From Paucihalobacter ruber (GTDB lineage: Bacteria; Bacteroidota; Bacteroidia; Flavobacteriales; Flavobacteriaceae): 64,000 nucleotides of DNA. Position numbers and translations under genes: made by a program. Every line of letters starts with the position of its first letter. The stretch's first letter is position 1. A model generated the notes under the pieces. That model searched no databases, was not told the DNA's origin, and saw nothing but the letters and a program-made list of their open reading frames with translations. Shown here piece after piece: positions 1 to 9,081 of this stretch. The DNA lies in assembly GCF_006494535.1 (NCBI RefSeq), contig NZ_VHIQ01000003.1, positions 372,001 to 436,000 of the forward strand, written 5' to 3'.

Positions 1-913
1 GATGTGGAATTTAGGTAATGAACTCCATTTTCCTATCACACCATTTGCTAATGAATTTAACACTACTTACAAAGAACTTATCAATATTATTAAAACAGAA
101 GACCCCAATCACCCTCTTAGTGTAACAACCGAAGGCAGCAGATCTAAGACGCTTTTTTTATTTTTTAATTTTCCTGAAATAGACATTTATGGTTTTAATA
201 CATTTGGTGCACTTCACGAGACAGAAGAAAAACTGAAAACGTTAAAACCTGTATATGGCAAATTTCCCTTCTTTATAAGCGAATGGGGCTGTAACGGACC
301 CTGGGAAGTGAGTAGCAATAGTTGGGGAGCCACTACAGAGCCTTTTAGCAGTGAAAAGGTAAATCAGTTAATTCGCAATTACAATTTCATCAAAATATTA
401 AATACCGGTAGCAGTATAGGATCCTTATTATTTTATTGGGGCCATAAACATGAGTCTACGCATACTTGGTTTAGTATGTTTGATCGAGAAAACAAACCCT
501 CGCACCAAATTAAAACCTTGGAACAACTATGGAAAGATCGAGCCACATCAAATCTATTATTTAACATTCAAGACATCACAATAAATAATCACAATTCTGC
601 TGAGAACTTAGTTTTTAAACCTACAGATACTTTAAATGCTCAAATAAATTTCACATATTTAGCTGATAGTTTAAATAACAACCAACTAACTTTTAAATGG
701 GAATTATATCCCGAAATCTGGCATTACAGATTTAGAGATTATGAGAAAACGGCCATCAAGACGCAATTAATAAGTACAAAAAAAGTTACAAGCAGCATTG
801 AGTTTAGAACCCTGTTAAGAGAAGGTCCCTACCGATTGTTTGTTAACATATACGATTCAAATAATTATTTTGCAACTGCCAATTTATCTTTTTACGTATT
901 AGAAAAACCATGA
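1..913 (+). CDS. Glycoside hydrolase, TIM-barrel type (5'-truncated by window edge)
   Basis: Only the C-terminal 303 codons are present, so the first in-frame Met is not the start. The visible part resembles the second half of a retaining TIM-barrel glycosidase of clan A (GH2/GH5-like). WNLGNE at visible residues 2-7 gives an Asn-Glu acid/base pair, and FISEWG at 91-96 gives a likely nucleophile, Glu94. Residues about 190-303 form a separate beta-rich domain. The stop overlaps the ATG of the next gene by four bases (ATGA), so the two are probably translated together. The same barrel plus beta-domain layout recurs at the C terminus of the next protein, in a form that seems to have lost both catalytic Glu. 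The substrate cannot be read; a role in making or trimming one polysaccharide with the next gene is inference. Confidence 0.7.
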   Translation, partial: MWNLGNELHFPITPFANEFNTTYKELINIIKTEDPNHPLSVTTEGSRSKTLFLFFNFPEIDIYGFNTFGALHETEEKLKTLKPVYGKFPFFISEWGCNGPWEVSSNSWGATTEPFSSEKVNQLIRNYNFIKILNTGSSIGSLLFYWGHKHESTHTWFSMFDRENKPSHQIKTLEQLWKDRATSNLLFNIQDITINNHNSAENLVFKPTDTLNAQINFTYLADSLNNNQLTFKWELYPEIWHYRFRDYEKTAIKTQLISTKKVTSSIEFRTLLREGPYRLFVNIYDSNNYFATANLSFYVLEKP

Positions 914-3900
914 GCTACTCAGCACCTGTAAAAGCACCTACGCAAAAAGAAATCTTAACCATAAGAATTCTTATCATTCTGGGTATTTTAAGTTTTATCA
1001 ACTTTTTTTACTGGTTTTTTGATAACGATTTAATTGACAATAAATGGTTGTACGGTTTACTTTTACTGTCTATTACATTTGATAGCCTGCGAGTACTTTA
1101 CATTTGGTATCACTATTGGGCTATTAGCATACCAAAACCACCTGAATTTAAAAGTAAGCCAACAGTAGATGTGCTTACCACCTATTTTCCAGGGGAGCCA
1201 TATCAAATGGTAACCAAAACATTGTTGGCTATTAAAAAACTTAATTACCCAAATACTGCTTATTTATGCGATGAAGCCAACGATCCATACCTAAAAGAAT
1301 TTTGCATAAATCATGGCATAAAGCATGTTACCCGCAATAACCGTATAGATGCTAAGGCCGGCAACATTAACAATGCACTAAAAATAGCCAACGGCGATAT
1401 TTGTTTGGTACTAGATCCTGATCATATTCCTTCAGAAGATTTTTTAGATGTAGTATTACCCTATTTTGAAGATGAGCAGGTGGGCTTCGTACAAACAGTT
1501 CAATCTTACTATAATTGCAATTCATCACTGGTGGCAAGAGGCGCCGCAGAACAAACCTACCATTTTTACGGCCCGGTAATGATGACTATGAATACCTACG
1601 GCACCGTGAATGCCATTGGTGCTAATTGTGTGTTTAGGCGAAAAGCTTTAGATAGTATTGGTGGACATGCGGCCGGACTTTCTGAAGACCTTCATACAGC
1701 CATGCGACTACATGCGAAAAAATGGACATCGGTTTATGTGCCGCAGGTACTTACCAGCGGATTGGCTCCAGACACCTTAGGCGCCTATTACAAACAACAA
1801 CTTAAATGGTCTAGAGGCACTTTTGAATTATTATTTACCGTTTATCCAAAACTTTTTAAACAATTTACCAACAGGCAAAAACTACATTATGGTATTTTAC
1901 CACTACATTACTTATCGGGATTTATCATTTTAATTAATTTACTAATACCAATAATTTCGCTTTTACTATCTACTACGCCTTGGAAAGGAAATATTGTAAA
2001 TTTCAGCTTCCTGTTTTTGCCGGTACTTCTAAGCATCCTCACCATACGGTTATATGTTCAAAAATGGGTAATGCAAAAAAGTGAATACGGCATACACCTC
2101 ACCGGTGGTATTTTATTTATAACCACCTGGTGGTTTTTTGTTTTGGGTTGTATTTATACCTTCTTAAGAAAAAAAATACCCTACATACCAACTCCAAAAG
2201 ATGGTTCAGAAATAGCAGGTTTTAAATTATTATTCCCAAATATATTATTTGCAATGCTATCAATATTTGCGGTTATTTATGGGCTTTACAAAGATTTTAC
2301 TCCCTTCTCAATAATCATGTCCGGCTTTGCCTTACTAAATGCCTACTTCTTGTTAAATACACTTTGGTTTCACAATGAAAAGATTATTAAACATAAGTTT
2401 ATAAAAACAGATTTAACGGGTATAAGAACTATTTTATCGCCAAAAAAACATGAGATCTACCATTTCTGGAGACAATTTGCTTTGTACATTTTGGTAGCTT
2501 GTTTACCCCTTTTTTTTATAGCGCAATACAAGATAGAACGGAATAAATTTGAAAATTTAAGCACTACATCTAAAAGACTCAATGCTTTAAAGAGTTTTGG
2601 CGTATTTTTTCCTTCGGAAGATGACGGCATAACAAACATTACTTTAGTTAAAAATCTTGAAAATGAGTTTTTCACCAAATACAACATTATTTCGTTGTAT
2701 GTGCCATGGGTTGATCTTGAAAACTCAAACTTTCCATGCTCCGAAATTGAAGCGATTTATAAACGCGGGTCAATTGCGATGATCACCTGGGAGCCTTGGA
2801 TACCGGAATCATTTGAAAACATCGATAATTTACACGTGTTTGAGCTCATCCGGTTAGGAGCTTTTGATGATTATATTTCAAATATGGCTTTAAAACTTAA
2901 AGAGATTGAAGCACCTGTATTGTTGAGATTTGCCCACGAATTCGACAATCCATTTTATCCTTGGTTTGTAAATAACGACCAAGGATTTAATGATCTCAAA
3001 AAAGCATGGCAACACATTCATCAAATATTTGACCGTGAAGGAGCTACCAATGTACAGTGGATTTGGAATCCGTGGGAAGCTAAAAATGTTGCTGCCTCAT
3101 TTCCCGGTAGCAACTATGTAGATAAAGTTGGATTAAACATTTTGAATTATGCTCATTTGAATCCTCAAAATCGCGATTTCTCTTTTCAAGAATTATATCA
3201 ACCTTTTAAAAAAGAACTATTTAAACTAACTAACCTGCCAGTTATTATAACCGAATTAGGAAGTTTAGGCCAAACCAACAAGGAACGCCTCAATTGGAAT
3301 ATAGAAGCCTTCAAGAGTATTGCGCAATATCCCGAAATTGAATCGGCTGTATTGTTTTATAGTAATTTAGATAATAATCTGCCTTTAGAAACAAACAATA
3401 TAAATGCAGAGGTACTAGACTGGACGTTCAAATTAGAGGAATTCAGCCCCAATATTAAAATAACTAAGACTATAAATATTGAAAGTAATTTAAACATTCC
3501 TAAAAAAGTTCTTGGAGTTAACTACAATAAAGGGAGAAACTGGAGCAAGAGTTTTTATACTTTAAATAGACGAACTTTAATAAAGGATTTCAAAGAAATG
3601 AAAAAACTCGGTATTAATGCCATACGCTATACTAATAACAAAGTTTACAATTACAACGTGTTGAAATTAGCCGAAGAAGCAGGAATACAAGTATCTTTTG
3701 GGTTTAGCATACCTACCGATATAAACTGGGCTGAAGATGAACAGAAAAAAATAAAACTCAGCAATGATATATTTCAAACTGTAAAAAACCTGCAAAAGCA
3801 CACATACATTATTAGCTGGCATTTTGATACAGATGTACTCGCTCAGTTAAACTATCAATACAATAGAATTGAGGTTACAAAACAACAGTATGCTTATTTA

Positions 3901-4632
3901 AACTGGCTCGAAAGCCTATTAAATAAGATTAAAGCAACAGATGCATCCAGACCTTTTATTATAGATATTGAAGTATCGTCTCAATTTCATAATAATTTCC
4001 ATATTATACAAAGCCAAATATCAAACATTGATGCTATTGGTTTGCTAGTAATTGACGATAGATACTTACAAGATGCCCTTACAAAACTTAATGATGAAGA
4101 TATCAATTATCAAATATCTCAAATTAGTGCTACTTCTTTAAACCAACATATAGTAAATCAAATCAATATACCCTATTTTATTACCAACTGGCAAGACAAC
4201 CACGAGTTTAATAAAATTTCTTTTGACGGATTATTAGATTTAAGCGGCAAACCAAAAACAGATTATTTTGAGCTCAAACGACTGCTCGAACAAGATTCAT
4301 CAGCAGATATTCTACCGGAAATCAAAATATTAAAGCCTGCAAAACTCTTGTACCCTGGTCATACACAAACGTATAACGCCATGGTTTTAATAGATAATTT
4401 AAATTGGGTTTACGGCGAAAGTCTAAAGAATTTCGAGTTTGAATGGTATCTGATAAAATGCAATGATACAGGCGATTTTTTAGCAATTAAAAAACTAGAT
4501 AATACACCAAAACTAAAACTCACCATTCCCGAAGACTATAACAACTATCTGCTTCAATTAAGGATTAGCAACCAACAAATGTCCAGGCAGACAATAACTA
4601 CTTTAAACACACCTTTAAATCAATTAAATTAA
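910..4632 (+). CDS. GT2 cellulose-synthase-like membrane glycosyltransferase fused to a GH26-like and a second (degenerate) glycosidase barrel
   Basis: Residues 16-66 hold two membrane helices. Residues about 84-310 are a processive GT2 domain: Asp87, CDEAND at 120-125, the DPD motif at 169-171, SED at 258-260 and QQLKW at 296-300 in place of the usual QxxRW. About six more helices lie between 325 and 540, as in cellulose synthases; I see no PilZ domain. Residues about 560-845 resemble a GH26 barrel, with RFAHE (Glu677, acid/base) and ITELG (Glu782, nucleophile) about 105 residues apart. Residues 866-1125 form a further barrel matching the upstream gene, but Asp975 and Asn1093 occupy the places of its two Glu. 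A beta domain ends the protein. The product is probably a surface beta-glycan made and edited by one polypeptide; the sugar is unknown. Transferase call strong, GH26 call good, third domain inferred. Confidence 0.8.
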   Translation: MSYSAPVKAPTQKEILTIRILIILGILSFINFFYWFFDNDLIDNKWLYGLLLLSITFDSLRVLYIWYHYWAISIPKPPEFKSKPTVDVLTTYFPGEPYQMVTKTLLAIKKLNYPNTAYLCDEANDPYLKEFCINHGIKHVTRNNRIDAKAGNINNALKIANGDICLVLDPDHIPSEDFLDVVLPYFEDEQVGFVQTVQSYYNCNSSLVARGAAEQTYHFYGPVMMTMNTYGTVNAIGANCVFRRKALDSIGGHAAGLSEDLHTAMRLHAKKWTSVYVPQVLTSGLAPDTLGAYYKQQLKWSRGTFELLFTVYPKLFKQFTNRQKLHYGILPLHYLSGFIILINLLIPIISLLLSTTPWKGNIVNFSFLFLPVLLSILTIRLYVQKWVMQKSEYGIHLTGGILFITTWWFFVLGCIYTFLRKKIPYIPTPKDGSEIAGFKLLFPNILFAMLSIFAVIYGLYKDFTPFSIIMSGFALLNAYFLLNTLWFHNEKIIKHKFIKTDLTGIRTILSPKKHEIYHFWRQFALYILVACLPLFFIAQYKIERNKFENLSTTSKRLNALKSFGVFFPSEDDGITNITLVKNLENEFFTKYNIISLYVPWVDLENSNFPCSEIEAIYKRGSIAMITWEPWIPESFENIDNLHVFELIRLGAFDDYISNMALKLKEIEAPVLLRFAHEFDNPFYPWFVNNDQGFNDLKKAWQHIHQIFDREGATNVQWIWNPWEAKNVAASFPGSNYVDKVGLNILNYAHLNPQNRDFSFQELYQPFKKELFKLTNLPVIITELGSLGQTNKERLNWNIEAFKSIAQYPEIESAVLFYSNLDNNLPLETNNINAEVLDWTFKLEEFSPNIKITKTINIESNLNIPKKVLGVNYNKGRNWSKSFYTLNRRTLIKDFKEMKKLGINAIRYTNNKVYNYNVLKLAEEAGIQVSFGFSIPTDINWAEDEQKKIKLSNDIFQTVKNLQKHTYIISWHFDTDVLAQLNYQYNRIEVTKQQYAYLNWLESLLNKIKATDASRPFIIDIEVSSQFHNNFHIIQSQISNIDAIGLLVIDDRYLQDALTKLNDEDINYQISQISATSLNQHIVNQINIPYFITNWQDNHEFNKISFDGLLDLSGKPKTDYFELKRLLEQDSSADILPEIKILKPAKLLYPGHTQTYNAMVLIDNLNWVYGESLKNFEFEWYLIKCNDTGDFLAIKKLDNTPKLKLTIPEDYNNYLLQLRISNQQMSRQTITTLNTPLNQLN

Positions 4633-4641
4633 TTCATTTAA

Positions 4642-5391
4642 TTAAATAGCATTCACAATCGCATAAAAATCCTCAGCTTTTAAAGAAGCCCCGCCAATTA
4701 ATCCGCCATCAACATCGGGCTTTGAGAATATTTCGTTAGCATTATCAGGTTTAACACTACCACCGTATAAAATGGTAACACTTTCTGCCAAGTCGTTGCC
4801 GTATTTGTCAGCTAAGGTTTTACGAATAAAGGCATGCATGTCTTGTGCCTGTTCAGGACTGGCGGTTTCACCGGTGCCAATGGCCCAAACCGGTTCGTAA
4901 GCTAAAATAATATTTTTAAATGCGTTGGCATCTAAATGAAACAAGGCATTTTTAATTTGACTTGCTACGATGTTTTCGTGATTACCCGATTTTCTATCGG
5001 CTAATTCTTCACCAAAACAAAAGATGATCTGCATATGGTTTTCTAAAGCGGCATTGACTTTTTTTGCTAAAAGCTCATCAGTTTCATGAAAATAGGCACG
5101 ACGTTCGCTATGACCTAAAATGACGGTATGTACACCAACGCTCTTTAACATGGCGGCACTCACTTCACCTGTGTAGGCACCATTAGCGGCAAAATGCATA
5201 TTTTGGGCCACAACTTCTATATCGCTACTTTTAACTGCTTCTACTGCGTTGACCAAATTTGGAAACGTTGGTGCAATCATCACTTTGGCTTGAGAGGTTT
5301 TTTTCTGACTTATCAATGCTGCAATTAAATCTTTTGTTTGGGCTGCATCGTTATTCATTTTCCAGTTACCTGCTACTACTTTTGTTCTCAT
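4642..5391 (-). CDS. tpiA: Triosephosphate isomerase
   Basis: Interconverts dihydroxyacetone phosphate and glyceraldehyde 3-phosphate in glycolysis and gluconeogenesis; cytosolic homodimer. At 249 residues it is the usual length. The catalytic set is complete: Asn9 and Lys11 in GNWKMN, His94 in ILGHSERR, and Glu166 in AYEPVWAIGTG. The phosphate-binding YGGSV lies near residue 210. It is the last visible gene of a minus-strand run (DUF1599, DoxX-type protein, ABC permease, tpiA) and meets the polysaccharide synthase tail to tail, ten bases away. Confidence 0.97.
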   Translation of the reverse strand: MRTKVVAGNWKMNNDAAQTKDLIAALISQKKTSQAKVMIAPTFPNLVNAVEAVKSSDIEVVAQNMHFAANGAYTGEVSAAMLKSVGVHTVILGHSERRAYFHETDELLAKKVNAALENHMQIIFCFGEELADRKSGNHENIVASQIKNALFHLDANAFKNIILAYEPVWAIGTGETASPEQAQDMHAFIRKTLADKYGNDLAESVTILYGGSVKPDNANEIFSKPDVDGGLIGGASLKAEDFYAIVNAI

Positions 5392-5442
5392 AAGATTAAT
5401 ATTTTAATTCTTTTATAATATCTAAACTATAATTGTTTACAA

Positions 5443-6519
5443 CTAATTCAATTTAACTTTGGGATCTAACCACACATAAATGACATCCACCAGCATGTTT
5501 ATTAAAATAAACAGCAAGGAAATTACTAACACCGAACCCATAATTACCGGTAAATCTAAAGTATTTAAAGCATTGACGATTTCTTTTCCCAGACCATTCC
5601 ATCCAAAAATATACTCAACAAATACGGCACCGGCCAACATAGACGCAAACCAACCAGAAATAGCCGTTACTACCGGATTTAAAGCATTTTTTACAGCATG
5701 ACGCCTCAGCACTTGAAATGCGCTTAAGCCTTTAGCTCTGGCGGTTCTTATATAATCCTGACTTAAAACTTCGAGCAGCGAATTTCTCATAAGCTGAACC
5801 ACCACCGCCAAAGGTCTTATCCCTAAAACTATGGCAGGCAGAATTAAATTTTTAAGCTGAAGCTGCATTCCTTCTCCATAATCATCCATTTCGTATAAAC
5901 TTCCGGTCATTGGTAAATTGGTGTATTTATGAAGTACAAAACCAAAAATCCAGGCAAAAATAATAGCGCTAAAAAAGGACGGCACACTCATACCAACAGT
6001 GCTAACAACCTGAATTATTTTATCGATATAGGTATCTTTATACAAGGCCGAAACAATTCCCAACATCACACCTATTATGATAGCGATGGTAATGGCGCTT
6101 AAAGCTAAAACTGCTGTATTTGGCAAAGTTTCGGCAATAACTTCCGAAACATTTTTACCTTGTTTAGTGAAAGAAGCCCGTAAATAGGGTTTTTTAATTA
6201 CCAGATTGGTATTACCAAAACTAAACAGTGTAAAGGCCTGATATTTTCCAGGGGTGAGATTTGTATAATCTGAATCGTTTTTTGAGTGAAATGAAACAGG
6301 CGACAAATCGTTGATATAGTAAAAATATTGCGTGGTTAACGGCTTATCAAATCCGTATTTTTTCTTGATAATATTGAGCTGCTCACTACTTTCGTTTTGA
6401 CCTAACATCATCTGAGCCGGATCGCCGGGCAATACATTAAACAATAAAAATATCACCGTTATTACTCCAAATAATGTAAGTAGGGCGTAAAATATTTTAT
6501 TTAAGATGTACCTAATCAG
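5443..6519 (-). CDS. ABC transporter permease, DppB/OppB type, with a probable non-canonical start
   Basis: Inner-membrane permease of the binding-protein-dependent peptide/nickel class. NVLPGDPAQ follows the first helix, a long periplasmic loop comes next, and five further helices contain the conserved loop DYIRTARAKGLS that contacts the ATPase. The first obvious start, GTG at 6454-6456, would cut the first helix in half. The frame continues upstream as IRYILNKIFYALLTLFG, which matches normal DppB N termini, until an in-frame stop at 6523-6525. That stretch contains no ATG, GTG or TTG, so I place the start at CTG 6517-6519 (ATT 6514-6516 is the alternative). No partner permease, ATPase or binding protein is adjacent. 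Substrate unknown. Confidence 0.8.
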   Translation of the reverse strand: MIRYILNKIFYALLTLFGVITVIFLLFNVLPGDPAQMMLGQNESSEQLNIIKKKYGFDKPLTTQYFYYINDLSPVSFHSKNDSDYTNLTPGKYQAFTLFSFGNTNLVIKKPYLRASFTKQGKNVSEVIAETLPNTAVLALSAITIAIIIGVMLGIVSALYKDTYIDKIIQVVSTVGMSVPSFFSAIIFAWIFGFVLHKYTNLPMTGSLYEMDDYGEGMQLQLKNLILPAIVLGIRPLAVVVQLMRNSLLEVLSQDYIRTARAKGLSAFQVLRRHAVKNALNPVVTAISGWFASMLAGAVFVEYIFGWNGLGKEIVNALNTLDLPVIMGSVLVISLLFILINMLVDVIYVWLDPKVKLN

Positions 6520-6529
6520 TTGTCAAAAT

Positions 6530-7627
6530 TTAAAATGATAATTTGTCTGAATCATTCCAGTGAACCTTTTGCAAAATGGTTCCGGAGTGTACTTTTAACA
6601 ATCCCGGATTTGACCGTACTATGGTCTTCAGTGCCGTTTCGTCGCAGAAGTAAAAGTCTAAATTTAAACCATAAGTTTTATTAACCGATTGCTGAAGTAC
6701 CTCGCCCGAAGCCGTTAAAGCCACCACTTTATAACCTGCCGTTTCGGCCTTGTTAACAACAGTTTTTAGTTTTGAAAGTCCGTCGCGCTCTACCCTATCC
6801 AGATTAAACATCACAACCATGAGTAATTTTGGCTCTGACATCAAATCTTCGGTATAATCTTCGCCGTCTTGTTCCATTGAAAAATCGTGAATGGGCGGTT
6901 CGTAACCTTCTTTTACTACTTTGGTTTCAACCCCTACATATTCGCCATTTTCAACAGATGGATAACTACCCGAAGTAATAAATTTCTGTTCTTTACCATC
7001 AACTTTAAAGGTCCAGGTATATTCAATTTCGGCCTTTTGTGCATCTTCCGGAACCATCATATTATCGATAATATTGGCGCCAATTTTGTAAGGTCTGAAA
7101 TCTATGGCAGGTAAATGCATTAACACATGGTATGCGAAACTTAAGCACAACATAAAACTTAACAACGAAACCACAGTAAGGCCTATTGGCTTCATCAACG
7201 GCTTTATAAACTTTAAGCCTTTCAATAAAATTAGAATAAACACAAGAAGTACAACATCTTTTGTAAAAGATTCCCAAGGTGTTAATTTAACCGCATCGCC
7301 AAAACAGCCGCAATCGGTTACTTTATTGTAGTAAGCCGAATAGAAGGTTAAAAACGTAAAAAATACAATCATGGCCAGCAAACTGTAAACAGTAAATTTA
7401 GCATTGTAACCAATTAATAAAAAAACGCCAAGTAGCACTTCAAAAATTACCACAAAAATTGATATTCCCAACGCATAGGGCTCAAAAAACGGCAAATTAA
7501 GAACTGCCGAGGAAAAATATTCCTCTAATTTAAAGGCAAATCCAACCGGATCATTCAACTTTATTAGTCCGGAAATAATGAACAAAACGCCTACAAATAG
7601 TCGAGAAAAATGTACCAGGTACTTCAT
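6530..7627 (-). CDS. DoxX/MauE-type membrane protein (BT_3928-like)
   Basis: Four predicted membrane helices in the first 150 residues carry the DoxX/MauE pattern, including SGLIKLNDPVGFAFKLEEYF near the N terminus and a conserved Cys pair in VTDCGCFGDAVKLTPWES. An extracytoplasmic region of about 200 residues follows, ending in a thioredoxin-like segment without a CxxC. Length (365 residues) and layout match the Bacteroidota family often labelled BT_3928. A role in redox or envelope maintenance is suggested only by the MauE resemblance. It sits between DUF1599 (5 bases away) and the permease, whose proposed start follows 10 bases after this stop, so cotranscription and translational coupling are likely. 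Confidence 0.8.
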   Translation of the reverse strand: MKYLVHFSRLFVGVLFIISGLIKLNDPVGFAFKLEEYFSSAVLNLPFFEPYALGISIFVVIFEVLLGVFLLIGYNAKFTVYSLLAMIVFFTFLTFYSAYYNKVTDCGCFGDAVKLTPWESFTKDVVLLVFILILLKGLKFIKPLMKPIGLTVVSLLSFMLCLSFAYHVLMHLPAIDFRPYKIGANIIDNMMVPEDAQKAEIEYTWTFKVDGKEQKFITSGSYPSVENGEYVGVETKVVKEGYEPPIHDFSMEQDGEDYTEDLMSEPKLLMVVMFNLDRVERDGLSKLKTVVNKAETAGYKVVALTASGEVLQQSVNKTYGLNLDFYFCDETALKTIVRSNPGLLKVHSGTILQKVHWNDSDKLSF

Positions 7628-7632
7628 ATAGT

Positions 7633-8184
7633 TTAATTATTTTCGTTTAAATGTATCATGGCAAACACCGCGTAGTTGATCATATCCTGATAATTGGCAT
7701 CAATACCTTCGCTTACCAGTGTTTTGCCTTTATTGTTTTCTATTTGTTTAACACGCAATAGTTTTTGCAAAATTAAATCGGTTAGAGAACTCACCCGCAT
7801 TTCGCGCCAGGCCTCACCGTAATCGTGATTTTTATTTTGCATTAAATCTTTGGTAATTTTAATATGCTTATCGTACAACTCGAGAGAGGTTTTAAGCTCT
7901 AAATCGGGCTGGTCTGCAATACCCAGTTCAATTTGAACGAGTGCCATGATGCTGTAATTAATAATCCCAATAAACTCACTGCGTTCGTCCTCGTCTATTT
8001 TTTTGATGTCATTTTCCTGAAGGCTTCTTATGCGTTGTGCTTTTATAAAAATCTGGTCTGTAAGGGATGGCAGCCTTAATATGCGCCAGGCACTGCCGTA
8101 ATCTTTCATTTTCTTTTCAAATAACGAACGGCAAACCGAAATTACCTCATCATACTGTTTTAAAGTATTCTGCATACAAATCAT
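7633..8184 (-). CDS. DUF1599 domain protein with duplicated domain
   Basis: This is a 183-residue soluble protein made of two copies of the same roughly 70-residue unit. Copy one contains KKMKDYGSAWRILRLPSLTD, and copy two contains NKNHDYGEAWREMRVSSLTD. That is the DUF1599 pattern, a family of unclear function that has been linked to nucleotide modification. It opens the minus-strand run that ends in tpiA and is divergent from folP. The first ATG (8184) lies close before a second in-frame ATG (8175) that gives MQNTLKQ, and either could be used. Confidence 0.85.
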   Translation of the reverse strand: MICMQNTLKQYDEVISVCRSLFEKKMKDYGSAWRILRLPSLTDQIFIKAQRIRSLQENDIKKIDEDERSEFIGIINYSIMALVQIELGIADQPDLELKTSLELYDKHIKITKDLMQNKNHDYGEAWREMRVSSLTDLILQKLLRVKQIENNKGKTLVSEGIDANYQDMINYAVFAMIHLNENN

Positions 8185-8253
8185 TTAAATTTGTGTAAAT
8201 TTCGCACAATTATGTTAAATGTTCAAGATTTAACCCCAAAGTTTTCTTTTTAA

Positions 8254-9081
8254 ATGACCATTAACTGCAAAGGACAACTTATCGACTTATCTACTCCAAA
8301 AGTAATGGGTGTACTTAATCTAACACCCGATTCTTTTTACGACGGTGGAAGTTATAAAAATGAGCTTGATATCTTAAGCCAAGTTGAAAAAATGCTTCGT
8401 GAAGGTGCTACCTTTATTGATGTTGGTGGTTACAGCTCTAAACCCGGAGCAGAATTTGTAGCGGAAGATGAAGAATTAAGGCGCGTCTTACCTGTTGTGG
8501 AATTGCTTATCAAAAAGTTTCCAGACATTATTTTATCGATTGACACCTTTAGGAGTAGTGTTGCTAAAGCATCTATTGAAACCGGTGCCGCTATGATTAA
8601 TGATATTTCGGCCGGAATGTTAGATAAAGAAATGATTAAAACCGTTGCCCGCTTGCAAGTACCGTACATTATGATGCATATGCGTGGTACGCCACAAACC
8701 ATGCAACAACTAACCGTTTACAACGACTTGTTAAAAGAGATGATTAGCTATTTTGCGGAAAGGTTACAGCGAGCCAAATCTGAACAATTAATTGATGTGA
8801 TTATCGATCCCGGATTTGGTTTTGCCAAAACAAGAGAGCAAAACTTTGAATTATTGGGTAACTTAGAACTTTTAAATATCATTGACAAACCTCTATTAGT
8901 AGGCGTTTCTCGAAAATCAATGATTTACAAAACTTTAAATAGTACACCAGAACAAGCTTTAAACGGTACTACCGCACTTAATATGCTAGCACTTACCAAA
9001 GGCGCCAATATTTTAAGGGTTCACGACGTTAAAGAAGCAGTAGAATGTGTTACCTTATTCAACCAACTAAAAAGACAATGA
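8254..9081 (+). CDS. folP: Dihydropteroate synthase
   Basis: Joins 6-hydroxymethyl-7,8-dihydropterin pyrophosphate to para-aminobenzoate in folate synthesis; this is the sulfonamide target. All signature motifs are present in order: GVLNLTPDSFYDGG, SIDTFRS, MINDISAG, MMHMRGTPQTM, IDPGFGFAKT, GVSRKS and the C-terminal RVHDV. At 275 residues it is normal length. It begins a plus-strand run in which every junction overlaps (lipoprotein, cdaA, DUF3667), so it probably heads that operon. Its start lies 69 bases from the divergent DUF1599 gene. Confidence 0.97.
   Translation: MTINCKGQLIDLSTPKVMGVLNLTPDSFYDGGSYKNELDILSQVEKMLREGATFIDVGGYSSKPGAEFVAEDEELRRVLPVVELLIKKFPDIILSIDTFRSSVAKASIETGAAMINDISAGMLDKEMIKTVARLQVPYIMMHMRGTPQTMQQLTVYNDLLKEMISYFAERLQRAKSEQLIDVIIDPGFGFAKTREQNFELLGNLELLNIIDKPLLVGVSRKSMIYKTLNSTPEQALNGTTALNMLALTKGANILRVHDVKEAVECVTLFNQLKRQ

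Noticed and set aside
4620-4660. ATTTAATTAAAT palindrome between the synthase and tpiA as a terminator
   Set aside because: All A-T stem without a GC core or a distinct T run; too weak to call.
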